Below, piece after piece: positions 16,052-24,193 of a stretch of DNA of 64,000 bases (position 1 is its first letter; the number at the start of each line of letters is the position of its first letter). The stretch covers positions 1 through 64,000 of the forward strand of contig JAERSO010000018.1 in NCBI GenBank assembly GCA_016845585.1, written 5' to 3'. The stretch is from Acidimicrobiaceae bacterium (GTDB lineage: Bacteria > Actinomycetota > Acidimicrobiia > Acidimicrobiales > Aldehydirespiratoraceae). Both the position numbers and the translations under genes were made by a program. The notes under the pieces were generated by a model. That model was not told the origin of the DNA and searched no databases. It was given only the letters and a program-made list of their open reading frames with translations.

Positions 16052-16678
16052 CTAGCCGCGTGTACGTCGGAACTGACGGGCTGCCAGCACGCCGATGATG
16101 CAGACGAGGAAGAAGCCGACCACGGCCACGACACCTGTGTCGCTGGTGGTCTGGTCGACGAGATCTTGTGCCCCACTGTCGGGCGCCGCCGCTCCGCCGG
16201 AGACCGTCGCTGGATTCGGGTCGGGAGGGTATGGCTGGAGGTCGTGCTCGAATCCGGCCGAGGCCGGCCGGGTGCCGTCGCAGAGATACGCGGCGAGGTC
16301 CCCCTCCGCCAATGCAGGTCCGTCCCACAGGACGGCTTGGGCGAGAACGATGAACTCCCCTTCGTGGGGGATCTCGAGCCCGCAGCTCGCACCGTCCACG
16401 GGGGAGAGCACGCGCTGGGTCTCGGTGGCCGTGCCCTTCAAGACCTCGCTGACGGCGAAGGTGTACGTGGCGGGATCCGAGGAGCTCCATTCGCCATCGC
16501 CGTCGGGATCCTCAACGAACTCGTAGTCGATGAGCGTGCCGCGGAAAACCACGTCGACGGCATCCAAGAGTTCGGCATCGGTGGATTCGACGCATGAACA
16601 CGCGCTGGCGGTGCCGGTGCCGAGCAGGAGGGTGGAGGCGAAGATCGCCGCCGCGACGAGCGAACGAAGCGTGCGCAT
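16052..16678 (-). CDS. Secreted CSC/TIMP-like domain protein with a C-terminal membrane anchor
   Basis: From ATG 16678 the 208-residue precursor has a signal peptide (LVAAAIFASTLLLGTGTASA), then a mature N-terminus CSCVESTDAELLDAVDVVFR. An N-terminal Cys-x-Cys followed by an ADVVFRG strand is the pattern of bacterial NTR/TIMP-like domains. The body has Cys in GASCGLEIPHEGEFIVLAQ and AYLCDGTR, so disulfides are likely. A Pro-rich spacer leads to a membrane helix (VVAVVGFFLVCIIGVLAA) and a basic tail QFRRTRG. The start overlaps the prfC stop by one base (TGATG). Confidence 0.75.
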   Translation of the reverse strand: MRTLRSLVAAAIFASTLLLGTGTASACSCVESTDAELLDAVDVVFRGTLIDYEFVEDPDGDGEWSSSDPATYTFAVSEVLKGTATETQRVLSPVDGASCGLEIPHEGEFIVLAQAVLWDGPALAEGDLAAYLCDGTRPASAGFEHDLQPYPPDPNPATVSGGAAAPDSGAQDLVDQTTSDTGVVAVVGFFLVCIIGVLAARQFRRTRG

Positions 16679-18255
16679 CAGCCCTCGGCGATCAGCTTCT
16701 CGAGGGTGAGCTCCGGCTGGTCCATCTCGAGTCGTTGGAGCCAGTACGGGCTTTCGAAGAGGGCGAGCAGTTCGCCATCCGTTCGGGCCGCGACCGTCAC
16801 GCCGCTCATCCCCCGCAGCTTCTCGCGTGACTCCTCGTCGGTGATTCGAGCGGTCGTCCAGGAGCACGGGTTGAGCTCGACCGGCGCGCCGAACTCGTTT
16901 TCGAGGCGATGTTGCACGACCTCGAACTGCAGGGGACCGACAGCCGCCAGGATCGGGGCCTGGTCACCGACATCGGGCTCGCGGAGCACCTGCACCACCC
17001 CTTCCTCGTCGAGTTGGTTGATGCCGGAGCGGAACTGTTTGGCGCGTGAGGTGTCGGTGGTGCGGGCGATCCTGAAGTGAGCGGGCGCGAACGCAGGCAC
17101 GGCCGGCCACTTGACGGCTTTGTCGACATAGATCGCGTCGCCGACGCGGAAGTCGTTGGCGTTGACGAGCCCGACCACATCGCCGGGATAGGCCTCTTCG
17201 ACCGTCTCGCGATCCTGACCACTGACCGAGTGGGCGTACTTCGTGGCGAAGGGTTTGCCCGTCGGGCCGTGAGTGACGACCATGCCGCGCTCGAACTTGC
17301 CCGAGCAGACCCGCATAAAGGCGACACGGTCGCGGTGAGCCTTGTCCATATTGGCCTGCACCTTGAAGACGATCCCGGAGAAGGGGTCCTCGAGAGGGCG
17401 GGGCTGGTCGTTCTCGTCGAGTCGCGGTGACGGCGACGGGACGAGGTCGACCATCGCATCGAGAATCATGCGCACGCCGAAGTTGGTGAGCGCTGATCCG
17501 AAGAAGACCGGGGAGAGCTCGCCGGATTCGAAACGTTTCGTGTCGAAGTTGCGGTCCATGACGTCGAGAAGCTCGACGCCTTCCTGCGCTTCGGTCCAGA
17601 GGTCGCCTTCCTCGGCGGCGGCCCGCACGGGGTCGACGATCTCCTCGGGCGCTTCTGTCGAGCCGCGGGCGGTTCGGGTGTAGCGGACGAAGTCGCCGCT
17701 CTGGCGGTCGATCAATCCCTTGAAACGTTCGCCGTCGCCCACCGGCCACGACATCGGCACGGGCTCGAGGATCAGCTGCTCCTCGATCTCGTCGAGCAGT
17801 TCCAGCGCATCTCGACTGGGTCGGTCCCACTTGTTGATGAAGGTGACGATGGGGATCTCCCGATCGCGACAGACCTCGAAGAGCTTGCGGGTCTGGCTCT
17901 CGATGCCCTTGGAACCGTCGAGCACCATGATGGCGGCGTCGGTGGCGGCGAGCACCCGGTAGGTGTCCTCCGAGAAGTCGCGGTGGCCCGGCGTGTCGAG
18001 CAGGTTCAGCACCATGTCGCGGTACGGGAACTGCAGCACGGTCGACGTGATCGAGATACCGCGCTGCTGCTCGAGTTCCATCCAGTCCGACGTCGCGGAG
18101 CGGCGATCACCCTTGGCCTTCACGGCGCCGGCGCCGGAGGTGAGCACGCCGCCGTAGAGCAGGAACTTCTCCGTCAGCGTGGTCTTGCCCGCGTCAGGAT
18201 GCGAGATGATGGCGAACGTTCGACGTCGCTTGGCCTCAGTGCGGGGATCAGACAC
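16678..18255 (-). CDS. prfC: Peptide chain release factor 3
   Basis: This 525-residue translational GTPase promotes recycling of RF1/RF2 from the ribosome. G1 is ISHPDAGKTT (residues 17-26), G3 is DTPGHRDF, G4 is NKWDR, and the RF3-specific region FFGSALTNFGV precedes domain II. The C-terminal MDQPELTLEKLIAEG is full length. It starts at GTG 18255. A palindromic repeat (18271-18315) lies just upstream, in the promoter region. Confidence 0.95.
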   Translation of the reverse strand: MSDPRTEAKRRRTFAIISHPDAGKTTLTEKFLLYGGVLTSGAGAVKAKGDRRSATSDWMELEQQRGISITSTVLQFPYRDMVLNLLDTPGHRDFSEDTYRVLAATDAAIMVLDGSKGIESQTRKLFEVCRDREIPIVTFINKWDRPSRDALELLDEIEEQLILEPVPMSWPVGDGERFKGLIDRQSGDFVRYTRTARGSTEAPEEIVDPVRAAAEEGDLWTEAQEGVELLDVMDRNFDTKRFESGELSPVFFGSALTNFGVRMILDAMVDLVPSPSPRLDENDQPRPLEDPFSGIVFKVQANMDKAHRDRVAFMRVCSGKFERGMVVTHGPTGKPFATKYAHSVSGQDRETVEEAYPGDVVGLVNANDFRVGDAIYVDKAVKWPAVPAFAPAHFRIARTTDTSRAKQFRSGINQLDEEGVVQVLREPDVGDQAPILAAVGPLQFEVVQHRLENEFGAPVELNPCSWTTARITDEESREKLRGMSGVTVAARTDGELLALFESPYWLQRLEMDQPELTLEKLIAEG

Positions 18256-18270
18256 CCAACCAGGCTAGGG

Positions 18271-18315
18271 CCGCATAAAGCACGCTGGGGACAGACCCCA
18301 ATGTGCTTTATGCGG
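18271..18315. repeat. Palindromic element, copy 1 of 3 (core TGGGGACAGACCCCA)
   Basis: Arms CCGCATAAAGCAC and GTGCTTTATGCGG (13 bp, perfect) enclose a second stem GGGG/CCCC around ACAGA. On the minus strand the TAA inside CATAAAGCAC is the stop codon of the short frame at 18308-18370. Two more copies are at 18371-18403 and 24157-24187. Confidence 0.85.
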
Positions 18316-18370
18316 CAAGTGCCATGAGGAGGTCGTCGGCCTCGGTGATGTCCTTGCGGTGTCGAGTCAG
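18308..18370 (-). pseudogene. Orphan C-terminal coding fragment between two palindromic repeats
   Basis: The frame reads LTRHRKDITEADDLLMALAA followed by a TAA supplied by repeat copy 1. It has codon use like a real gene but no start, since upstream lies repeat copy 2. It looks like the 3' end of a gene left behind by rearrangement or carried along with the repeat. Family not recognised. Confidence 0.35.
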
Positions 18371-18403
18371 AAAGCACGTTGGGGTCTGTCCCCAGCGTGC
18401 TTT
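18371..18403. repeat. Palindromic element, copy 2 of 3
   Basis: Arms AAAGCAC and GTGCTTT enclose the inner stem TGGGG/CCCCA with loop TCTGT (read on +). On the minus strand its TAA is the stop codon of the coiled-coil gene that reads VAALTEDDNPWS. Confidence 0.85.
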
Positions 18404-18987
18404 AGGACCAGGGGTTGTCGTCCTCGGTCAGGGCGGCAACCTGCTCCCAGGCCGTGATGCAGAACTCGTTGAGCACGCTCTCCATCGGCGGCGGAGACGA
18501 AGGCATGCAGCGTTGCCCCCGCGTCGCTCGCGGCGCCGGTTCGGTTGCGTTCCTCCAGCCGGTCTCGGCAGGCGGTCAACTCCTCCTCGAATCGGGCGAT
18601 CGTCCGATCCTGCTGGGTGATCGTTCGATCACGGTCGGCCAGTGCGAGGTCACGGTTGTTCATGCGTCGCTCCAGGTCGTCGAGGCTGGCGGGTGACTCG
18701 CGCTGCAGCGCGGTCAGGCGGGCAGCCTCCGACTGGGCGGACGCCAGAGCCTCCGAGCGTTGGTCGACGCTCGTCCTCGCCGCGGCCGGCGCGTTCTCGC
18801 TGGCTTCGTTCCGGGTACGCAGGTCGATGACTTCGGACCGACCCGTCGCCATCGCGTTGGTCATGTCGTTCCACTCCTCTGCGCTCTTCTGCACCCGACG
18901 CCAGCGCCAGAGCAGGTCGCCGACCAACAGGCCGATGAAGAACGCCAAGATGAGCGGGATGATGATCTCCCACAGGACTCTGATCAT
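18402..18987 (-). CDS. Membrane-anchored coiled-coil protein, frameshifted at a G run
   Basis: The product starts at ATG 18987 with a membrane helix (IIIPLILAFFIGLLVGDLLW), then basic residues and a long heptad-like segment (MNNRDLALADRDRTITQQDR) typical of a coiled coil. One frame continues unnaturally to 18367. Shifting frame at the run CCCCC (18516-18520 on +) gives a far more natural end: SDAGQRCMPSSPPPMESVLN, then EFCITAWEQVAALTEDDNPWS with TAA at 18402-18404 inside the repeat. Either a sequencing indel or a recent mutation is likely. It follows the OmpA-domain gene by 14 nt and may be its cell-envelope partner. Confidence 0.6.
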
Positions 18988-19001
18988 GGGATTGCCTTTC
19001 G

Positions 19002-19721
19002 TCAGAATTCGGCCGGCGCGGTGAGCGCCACCCGTCGGTTCTCGGCGCGGCCCTCGGCCGTGTCGTTGGACGCGATTGGTTCGCTGTCACCGGCCCCGCG
19101 GGCCCGAACCCGGTCGGTGTCGATGCCTGCATCGACGAGGTGGGCCACAACGGCTTCGGCGCGGGATTGGGGGAGTGCCCGGTTGGCTTCGGGGTCCCCG
19201 GTGTTGTCGGTGTGACCGGCGATGTCGACCACCGGGTCGGTGTGCGTCTGTAGCACGACGACCACCTCGTCGAGAGTGGCGGCTGCGGTGGCGCTCAGGA
19301 CTGCCGATCCCGACTCGAACACGACGTTCTCGCGGATCTCGACGGCCAGCCCGTCGAACTCGGATTGCAGCCGATCGATGTCCGCGTCGAGCTGCTCGGT
19401 GGTGGCCGCAGTGTCGGTGACGCTCGTTGGTTCGCTGTCCACATCCGTCTCGGTTGCCGGTGCTGCGGTCTCGGCCTCCACCGAGAAGCTCCGCAACAGC
19501 CCGTGGTCGACGGCAGCCTCGGCGTCGGCGGTCGTGGAGCCGGCCGGCAGGATGCCGGCGTTGACCAGATCGGCGCGAGCGTCCGCGGCAAGTGTTTCCT
19601 CGATGTGATCGACCGCCCACCAGGTGGCGATGATGATCAGGAGTGCCATCACGGGCACCGCCACCCACCAGATCACTTTGCGTCGGGACCACGGCGCCTC
19701 GCCGTCGAACCCGTGCACCAT
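19002..19721 (-). CDS. OmpA-domain protein with an N-terminal membrane helix
   Basis: I start it at ATG 19721 (239 residues); a TTG at 19805 would add 28 residues. Layout: short cytosolic part with SRRKVIWW, membrane helix VAVPVMALLIIIATWW, a BON-like or linker region, a Thr/Asp-rich stretch, and a C-terminal OmpA domain (VVFESGSAVLSATAAATLDE, IAGHTDNTGD, SRAEAVVAHLVDAGID, AEGRAENRRVAL). The D and R positions used to grip peptidoglycan diaminopimelate (TDNTG, NRRV) are present. Such inner-membrane OmpA proteins in Gram-positive bacteria anchor complexes to the wall. It is divergent from the small membrane protein at 19829. Confidence 0.85.
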   Translation of the reverse strand: MVHGFDGEAPWSRRKVIWWVAVPVMALLIIIATWWAVDHIEETLAADARADLVNAGILPAGSTTADAEAAVDHGLLRSFSVEAETAAPATETDVDSEPTSVTDTAATTEQLDADIDRLQSEFDGLAVEIRENVVFESGSAVLSATAAATLDEVVVVLQTHTDPVVDIAGHTDNTGDPEANRALPQSRAEAVVAHLVDAGIDTDRVRARGAGDSEPIASNDTAEGRAENRRVALTAPAEF

Positions 19722-19828
19722 GATTGTCTCGCCCACTGCGTGTCCCTCCGGTCTCTGCGCTGTCTCGACGCCGAACGAGCGTGAGAAGTCGCGGAAGAGT
19801 TGCAACTGGTCTGATCTACGCTGTGGGA

Positions 19829-20074
19829 ATGGCGGGACTCGTGGCGATCATGGTGCTCGGGCTGGTGCTGGTCGCCCTGCCCCGACTCCTCTTGGCGCAG
19901 GGGCGCGGGGCTGCGGTCGTGGTGGCCCGGCTCCGCGACGCCGGTGTCGAGTTGCAGACGTTCGCGAATGACGGAGGTGAGCTCGGCGGAGTCGGTGCGC
20001 TCCACACCCTGTTGTACCGGGTGGAGGACGAGCAGATCGTGGCCGACGTGATCGCGGACGCGGCCGGCGTCTAG
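19829..20074 (+). CDS. Small membrane protein
   Basis: From ATG 19829 (after GTGGGA) the 81-residue product has a membrane helix (LVAIMVLGLVLVALPRLLLA) followed by a short soluble domain VVVARLRDAGVELQTFANDG and EDEQIVADVIADAAGV. No family recognised. It is divergent from the OmpA-domain gene across a 107-bp gap and convergent with the polyprenyl synthase gene, whose stop it overlaps by 4 nt. Confidence 0.55.
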   Translation: MAGLVAIMVLGLVLVALPRLLLAQGRGAAVVVARLRDAGVELQTFANDGGELGGVGALHTLLYRVEDEQIVADVIADAAGV

Positions 20075-21120
20075 GTCTCGCGTTCGACGACGAAGTCAGC
20101 GAGCGCGCGCAGCGCTTCCTGGCTGCCGTTGTGGTCTGGGAGTGACTCGATGGCGCTGATCGCATCTCCCAACAACTCGTTGGTCTCGCGCTCGCTGGCG
20201 TCGACCGCACCGGTGTCGACCATCACCTGTTGAATCGCCCCGACGTCGTCGTCGCTGAGATCATGCCGTCCGACCCGATCCAGAATCTGGAGCTGGGCGG
20301 GCGATGCGGCCTCGCGCGCGTGGGCCAACAGGACGGTTGGCTTGCCCTCGCGGAGGTCATCACCCACCGGTTTGCCGGTCTTCTCCGAATCACCGAAGGC
20401 GCCGAGCATGTCGTCGCGGAGCTGAAAGGCGATACCGAGCGGCATGCCGTGAGCGGCGAGCGAATCGGACAGATCGGCACGTCCGGCCAACGCTGCGCCG
20501 ATCTGGAGGGGCCGAACGATCGTGTAGCCCGCCGTCTTGTGTTGCATGATCAACCGCGCACCTTGGGCGGTGATCTCGCCGGTGGCCGTGCCGATCACGT
20601 CGAGATACTGGCCCATGTTGAGCTCGGTGCGCAGGGCGTCCCAGATGTCGCGAACCTCACGTGGCGTGCCGGTGAGCTGACGGTCGGCCATCACGATCGC
20701 GATGTCGCCGACCAGGATCGCCGCGGCCTCACCGAAGCGACGGTCTTCACCCTGCCAGTCGCCGGCTCGGTGCCGGTCGATGAACTTGGCCCACACGGTG
20801 GGGTGGCCCCGGCGGGTGGGCGACCCGTCCATCACGTCGTCGTGGACCAGGGCGAACGCCTGGAGCAGTTCGACCGCCGTACACCCGGCGAGCTGGACGT
20901 CGCTCTCGGGATCGCCGCCGCCGGTGACGAACCCCCAGTGGACATACGCGGGGCGAAGCCGCTTGCCTCCCCCTTCGACGAACGCCTCGAGATCCGCGAG
21001 CGGCACGTCGACAGCGGGATCGAGCGAGGCCCACTTGGTTCGCTCCTCACGGAAGACCTCGGCCAACGCAATGTCGGTGCGCGCCGCAATCTCACTGAGC
21101 TGAAACGGGGCCTGGCTCAC
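20071..21120 (-). CDS. Polyprenyl diphosphate synthase
   Basis: This 349-residue all-helical prenyltransferase has the first Asp-rich motif DDVMD (residues 94-98), GGKRLRP near residue 51 (isopentenyl-diphosphate binding) and a second motif LRDDMLGAFGD. It builds C15-C20 or longer prenyl diphosphates for menaquinone, carotenoid or lipid synthesis. Residues just before the first motif (LLQAFALV) decide chain length, but product length cannot be read safely. GTG start 21120 overlaps the xseB stop by 4 nt; xseB-prenyl synthase pairing is common in bacteria. Confidence 0.92.
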   Translation of the reverse strand: MSQAPFQLSEIAARTDIALAEVFREERTKWASLDPAVDVPLADLEAFVEGGGKRLRPAYVHWGFVTGGGDPESDVQLAGCTAVELLQAFALVHDDVMDGSPTRRGHPTVWAKFIDRHRAGDWQGEDRRFGEAAAILVGDIAIVMADRQLTGTPREVRDIWDALRTELNMGQYLDVIGTATGEITAQGARLIMQHKTAGYTIVRPLQIGAALAGRADLSDSLAAHGMPLGIAFQLRDDMLGAFGDSEKTGKPVGDDLREGKPTVLLAHAREAASPAQLQILDRVGRHDLSDDDVGAIQQVMVDTGAVDASERETNELLGDAISAIESLPDHNGSQEALRALADFVVERET

Positions 21121-21380
21121 ACGCCCAGGGTGCCGTCGTCGGCCCCGTCCTGATCGGAGGCGTCGGCCATGTCGTCCTCGCCCTCGAGCGACGCGACGAC
21201 CCGCTCGACCTGCACCTTGGCGGCGCCGATCCGGTCGCGACAGACCTGGATCAGGGTGGATGCACGTTCGACCTTTGTGGCGAGTACATCGACATCGAGG
21301 TCGTCGTCCTCGAGGTCGTCGAGGATCGCCTCGAGCTCGGCCATGGCGTCGGCGTAGCCGACCTCTTCGGAATCACTCAC
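21117..21380 (-). CDS. xseB: Exodeoxyribonuclease VII small subunit
   Basis: The 87-residue protein has the XseB helical hairpin: YADAMAELEAILDDLE, a variable turn, and KVERASTLIQVCRDRI. It binds XseA to form the nuclease that degrades single-stranded DNA into oligonucleotides. Acidic C-terminal tail. GTG start 21380 overlaps the xseA stop by 8 nt. Confidence 0.93.
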   Translation of the reverse strand: MSDSEEVGYADAMAELEAILDDLEDDDLDVDVLATKVERASTLIQVCRDRIGAAKVQVERVVASLEGEDDMADASDQDGADDGTLGV

Positions 21381-22704
21381 TGCTTGCCTCCACCGTGCTG
21401 ATCGTACTCGTGACGGTGCCGTCGGCGACCTGCGTGGTCAGGCCCTCGCCCGATTGCAGATCAGCGACCGAGCGCACCACTCGCCCGTCGCCGTCCCGGG
21501 TGATCGACCAACCGCGGGCCAGGGCCAATGCAGGGTCGAGTGCCCGCACCTGTGCGGCTGCGGCGGCGACCCGCTGCTCCGCCGCGCGCAGGGCATGGCG
21601 CTGGGCGACGTCGATGCGAGCGACGGCGCGGTCGAGTTGAGCTCGAGCTCGACTGTCGACGCGCCGGGCGCTGCGACCGAGTCGGGCGGAGTCGGTGCCG
21701 AGCCGCTGGTCGGCTCGCACCAGGGCGGTCGACGTCGACCCGACAATGCCGCGCCGCAGCAGTTCGACCCGATGATCGGCCGCGGCGATGGCCCGGCGAC
21801 TGTGGTGAACCACGGCTGCCTCGCGCTCGGCCAACCGTCCCAACCACTCGGCGACGGCCGCGACGACGGCCTGCGCGGCGGCAGTGGGAGTGGTGTGTGC
21901 GGTGTGGGCGACCTCATCGGCGACCGAGCGGTCGATGTCATGGCCCACGCCGCTGAACACTGGGACGGGCGCGGCCGCGATCGCGTGTGCGACGTCGGCG
22001 TGATCGAACACGGCGAGATCGGTCTTCGAACCGCCGCCCCGAGCAACGACCACCACCTCGACGTCGGCTTCGCAGGCCGCCCGGATGGCGGCGGCGATCC
22101 GGCGTTCGGCGCCGAGACCCTGGACGGGCGTGTCGACCTCCACCAGGGTGAACGCCAGCATGCTCCGCTCGAACACCGTGGTGATGTCCGCGTGGGCTGC
22201 GCTCCCGAGTGAGGTCACGATGCCGACCCGGAGGGGGACGGCAGGCAGACGATGCCGAGCGTTCGCCCGGAGTAGGCCGGAGTCGGAGAGATCGCGTAGC
22301 AGCGCCTCACGTTCGGCGGCCAAGACTCCGAGCGTGAACGTCGGGTCGATCGCCGACATGCGCAGCTGCATCCGACCCTGCGGCGAGTAGTAGTCGACGA
22401 CCCCCTGGATCCGGATGCGGACACCGTCGGTCATCCGGATCGGGTCACCGTGGCGCTTCAGCACCCGGTTGACCCGGTCGCGGCTCTCCCGAAAGAGAAC
22501 CACCGGAATGGTGGCCAGCGGCGGTTCGCCTGAGCTCTCGGCCGGTTCGACGAGATCGAAGTAGACGTGACCGTTGCGGCTCCGGCTGATGCCGCGGATC
22601 TCGCCCTCGACCCAGATGCCGTACGGCATGGCGGCCTCCAGAGCGAGACGGACCACGTCGCCCAGCTCACTGACGGTCAGCGTCTGTTCCGTATCGCTCA
22701 CCAT
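21373..22704 (-). CDS. xseA: Exodeoxyribonuclease VII large subunit
   Basis: The 443-residue XseA has an N-terminal OB fold (WVEGEIRGISRSRNGHVYFD), a catalytic domain (RVGIVTSLGSAAHADI, VVVARGGGSKTDLAVFD, VFSGVGHDIDRSVADEVA) and a long Arg-rich helical region that binds XseB. It ends with LALARGWSITRDGDGRVV. Full length, ATG 22704. First gene of the xseA-xseB-prenyl synthase operon. Confidence 0.95.
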   Translation of the reverse strand: MVSDTEQTLTVSELGDVVRLALEAAMPYGIWVEGEIRGISRSRNGHVYFDLVEPAESSGEPPLATIPVVLFRESRDRVNRVLKRHGDPIRMTDGVRIRIQGVVDYYSPQGRMQLRMSAIDPTFTLGVLAAEREALLRDLSDSGLLRANARHRLPAVPLRVGIVTSLGSAAHADITTVFERSMLAFTLVEVDTPVQGLGAERRIAAAIRAACEADVEVVVVARGGGSKTDLAVFDHADVAHAIAAAPVPVFSGVGHDIDRSVADEVAHTAHTTPTAAAQAVVAAVAEWLGRLAEREAAVVHHSRRAIAAADHRVELLRRGIVGSTSTALVRADQRLGTDSARLGRSARRVDSRARAQLDRAVARIDVAQRHALRAAEQRVAAAAAQVRALDPALALARGWSITRDGDGRVVRSVADLQSGEGLTTQVADGTVTSTISTVEASSE

Positions 22705-22754
22705 CGTGCGTCGATCATGCGGCAGCCTCGGTCACGGGTGAGACCGTACCGGGG

Positions 22755-23927
22755 TCAGGCGTCGGCGGCCTCGACGTCCTCACGGCGGATGCCGAGGAGG
22801 AACAGGATGGCGTCGAGATACGGGACGGTGATTGCGGTGTCGGCCGCCGCCTCCACCACCGGCTTGCCGTTGAATGCGATCCCCAAACCGGCCCGGTCGA
22901 GCATGTCGAGATCGTTGGCACCGTCGCCCACGGCCACGGTCTGCTCGATGGGAACATTGTTCCTCGCCGCGATCTCGACGAGAAGGTCGGCCTTCCGCTC
23001 CCGATCGACGACCGGCCCGACGACCCGCCCGGTGAACTGGCCCCGCCGCTCCTCCAGCTCGTTGGCGAACGCGGCGTCGATGCCGAGGTCCTCGGCCAGG
23101 CGGTCGGTGAAGCAGGTGAAGCCACCGGACACGATTGCGGTCGAGTAGCCGAGCCGTCGCAGTGTGCGGATGAACGTTCGGCTGCCGGGCGTGTAGTGGA
23201 GGTTCGCCCAGGCGCGGTCGACGGCGCCCACGTCGAGCCCGGCCAGCAGCCCGACCCGCTGACGCAGCGATGTCTCGAAGTCGATCTCTCCGGCCATCGC
23301 GGCCTCGGTCAAGCGCTTGACCTCGTCGAGACATCCCGCCTCAGCGGCGAGGAGATCGATGACCTCGTCCTGGATGAGTGTCGAGTCGACGTCCATGACG
23401 ACGAGGCGTTTCGCCCGACGGCCGAGGCCTTCGCGCTGCACGGCGACATCGATCCCGCGGTGCGCGGCCGATGCGGCCATCAGCGAGTGGCGGAGCTTGA
23501 TCTCCTCCGTGGCTCGAACGAGGAGTTCATAGCTCATCACCGGATAGCGCGACATGCGCATGATCCGGTCGATATTGCCTCCGGCGTCGGCGATGGCGCG
23601 GGTGACCGCGGCGAGTTCGAGGGGGGTCAGCTTCGAACCGACGACGGTGACGACATGGCCTGGCATGATGGGCGCCGGGACCCCGGGTACCACGTCGAAA
23701 TCGATGTCGATGTCCTGCTCCCAGCCCCACAGCAGGACGTTGCGCAACATGTCTCGGCCGGTCGGCGCCTCCACGACGACGCCGAGTGAGATCTGTCCCC
23801 GGATGACGATCTGTTCGATGTCGTGAACGACCGCGTCGCAGTCGGCCAGCACTTTCAGCAGACCGGCGTTGAGGCCGGGGGCGTCGTCTCCGTTGAGGCG
23901 GATGAGGATCGTTTCCCGCTCGGTCAC
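22755..23927 (-). CDS. serB: Phosphoserine phosphatase with ACT-type N-terminus
   Basis: The last step of serine synthesis: O-phosphoserine to serine. From GTG 23927 the product has 390 residues. Residues about 5-150 form two ACT-like regulatory modules (TILIRLNGDDAPGLNAGLLK; VVTVVGSKLTPLELAAVTRA). The HAD phosphatase domain follows, with VMDVDSTLIQDE (nucleophile Asp 179, acid/base Asp 181), IVSGGFTCFT and VGDGANDLDML. A longer frame to 24047 exists, but its added residues look non-coding, so the GTG start was preferred. Confidence 0.93.
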   Translation of the reverse strand: MTERETILIRLNGDDAPGLNAGLLKVLADCDAVVHDIEQIVIRGQISLGVVVEAPTGRDMLRNVLLWGWEQDIDIDFDVVPGVPAPIMPGHVVTVVGSKLTPLELAAVTRAIADAGGNIDRIMRMSRYPVMSYELLVRATEEIKLRHSLMAASAAHRGIDVAVQREGLGRRAKRLVVMDVDSTLIQDEVIDLLAAEAGCLDEVKRLTEAAMAGEIDFETSLRQRVGLLAGLDVGAVDRAWANLHYTPGSRTFIRTLRRLGYSTAIVSGGFTCFTDRLAEDLGIDAAFANELEERRGQFTGRVVGPVVDRERKADLLVEIAARNNVPIEQTVAVGDGANDLDMLDRAGLGIAFNGKPVVEAAADTAITVPYLDAILFLLGIRREDVEAADA

Positions 23928-23975
23928 GACTCCAACGCTACGAGTGGGCCATCGACCAACGACCCACTGTCTTAG

Positions 23976-24158
23976 GTGATTCTTGTCTCCCTCTCGCCTC
24001 CGGTTCGCGTGGGCCTCGCAGTGTCGTCGGCATGGATGACACCCCACTCCGACGCCAACGCGCTCCCGACCCTCCCGATGGCCGACCGATCATCCGGCTA
24101 CGTCATGACCGACATGCTCCGCTTGGCCGGCGTCGACCCCGACACCCGCGGCGAGTAA
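23976..24158 (+). CDS. Short open frame ending inside a palindromic repeat
   Basis: Sixty codons from GTG 23976. The second half (MADRSSGYVMTDMLRLAGVD) has natural codon bias and composition and ends in a TAA contributed by repeat copy 3; the first half is less convincing. It may be the 3' remnant of a longer gene or a small protein. No family recognised. Confidence 0.25.
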   Translation: MILVSLSPPVRVGLAVSSAWMTPHSDANALPTLPMADRSSGYVMTDMLRLAGVDPDTRGE

Positions 24159-24187
24159 GCACGATGGGGACAGACCCCAACGTGCTT
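24157..24187. repeat. Palindromic element, copy 3 of 3
   Basis: Arms AAGCAC and GTGCTT enclose the same core TGGGGACAGACCCCA as the two copies near 18.3 kb. It lies between the short frame ending at 24158 and the stop of the Nudix gene (24194). Confidence 0.85.
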
Positions 24188-24193
24188 TCTCGA

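Noticed and set aside
18271-18403. The palindromic repeats as ordinary Rho-independent terminators
   Set aside because: No T-run follows on either strand, and the near-identical core at three loci points to a repeated element, though a terminator effect is still possible.
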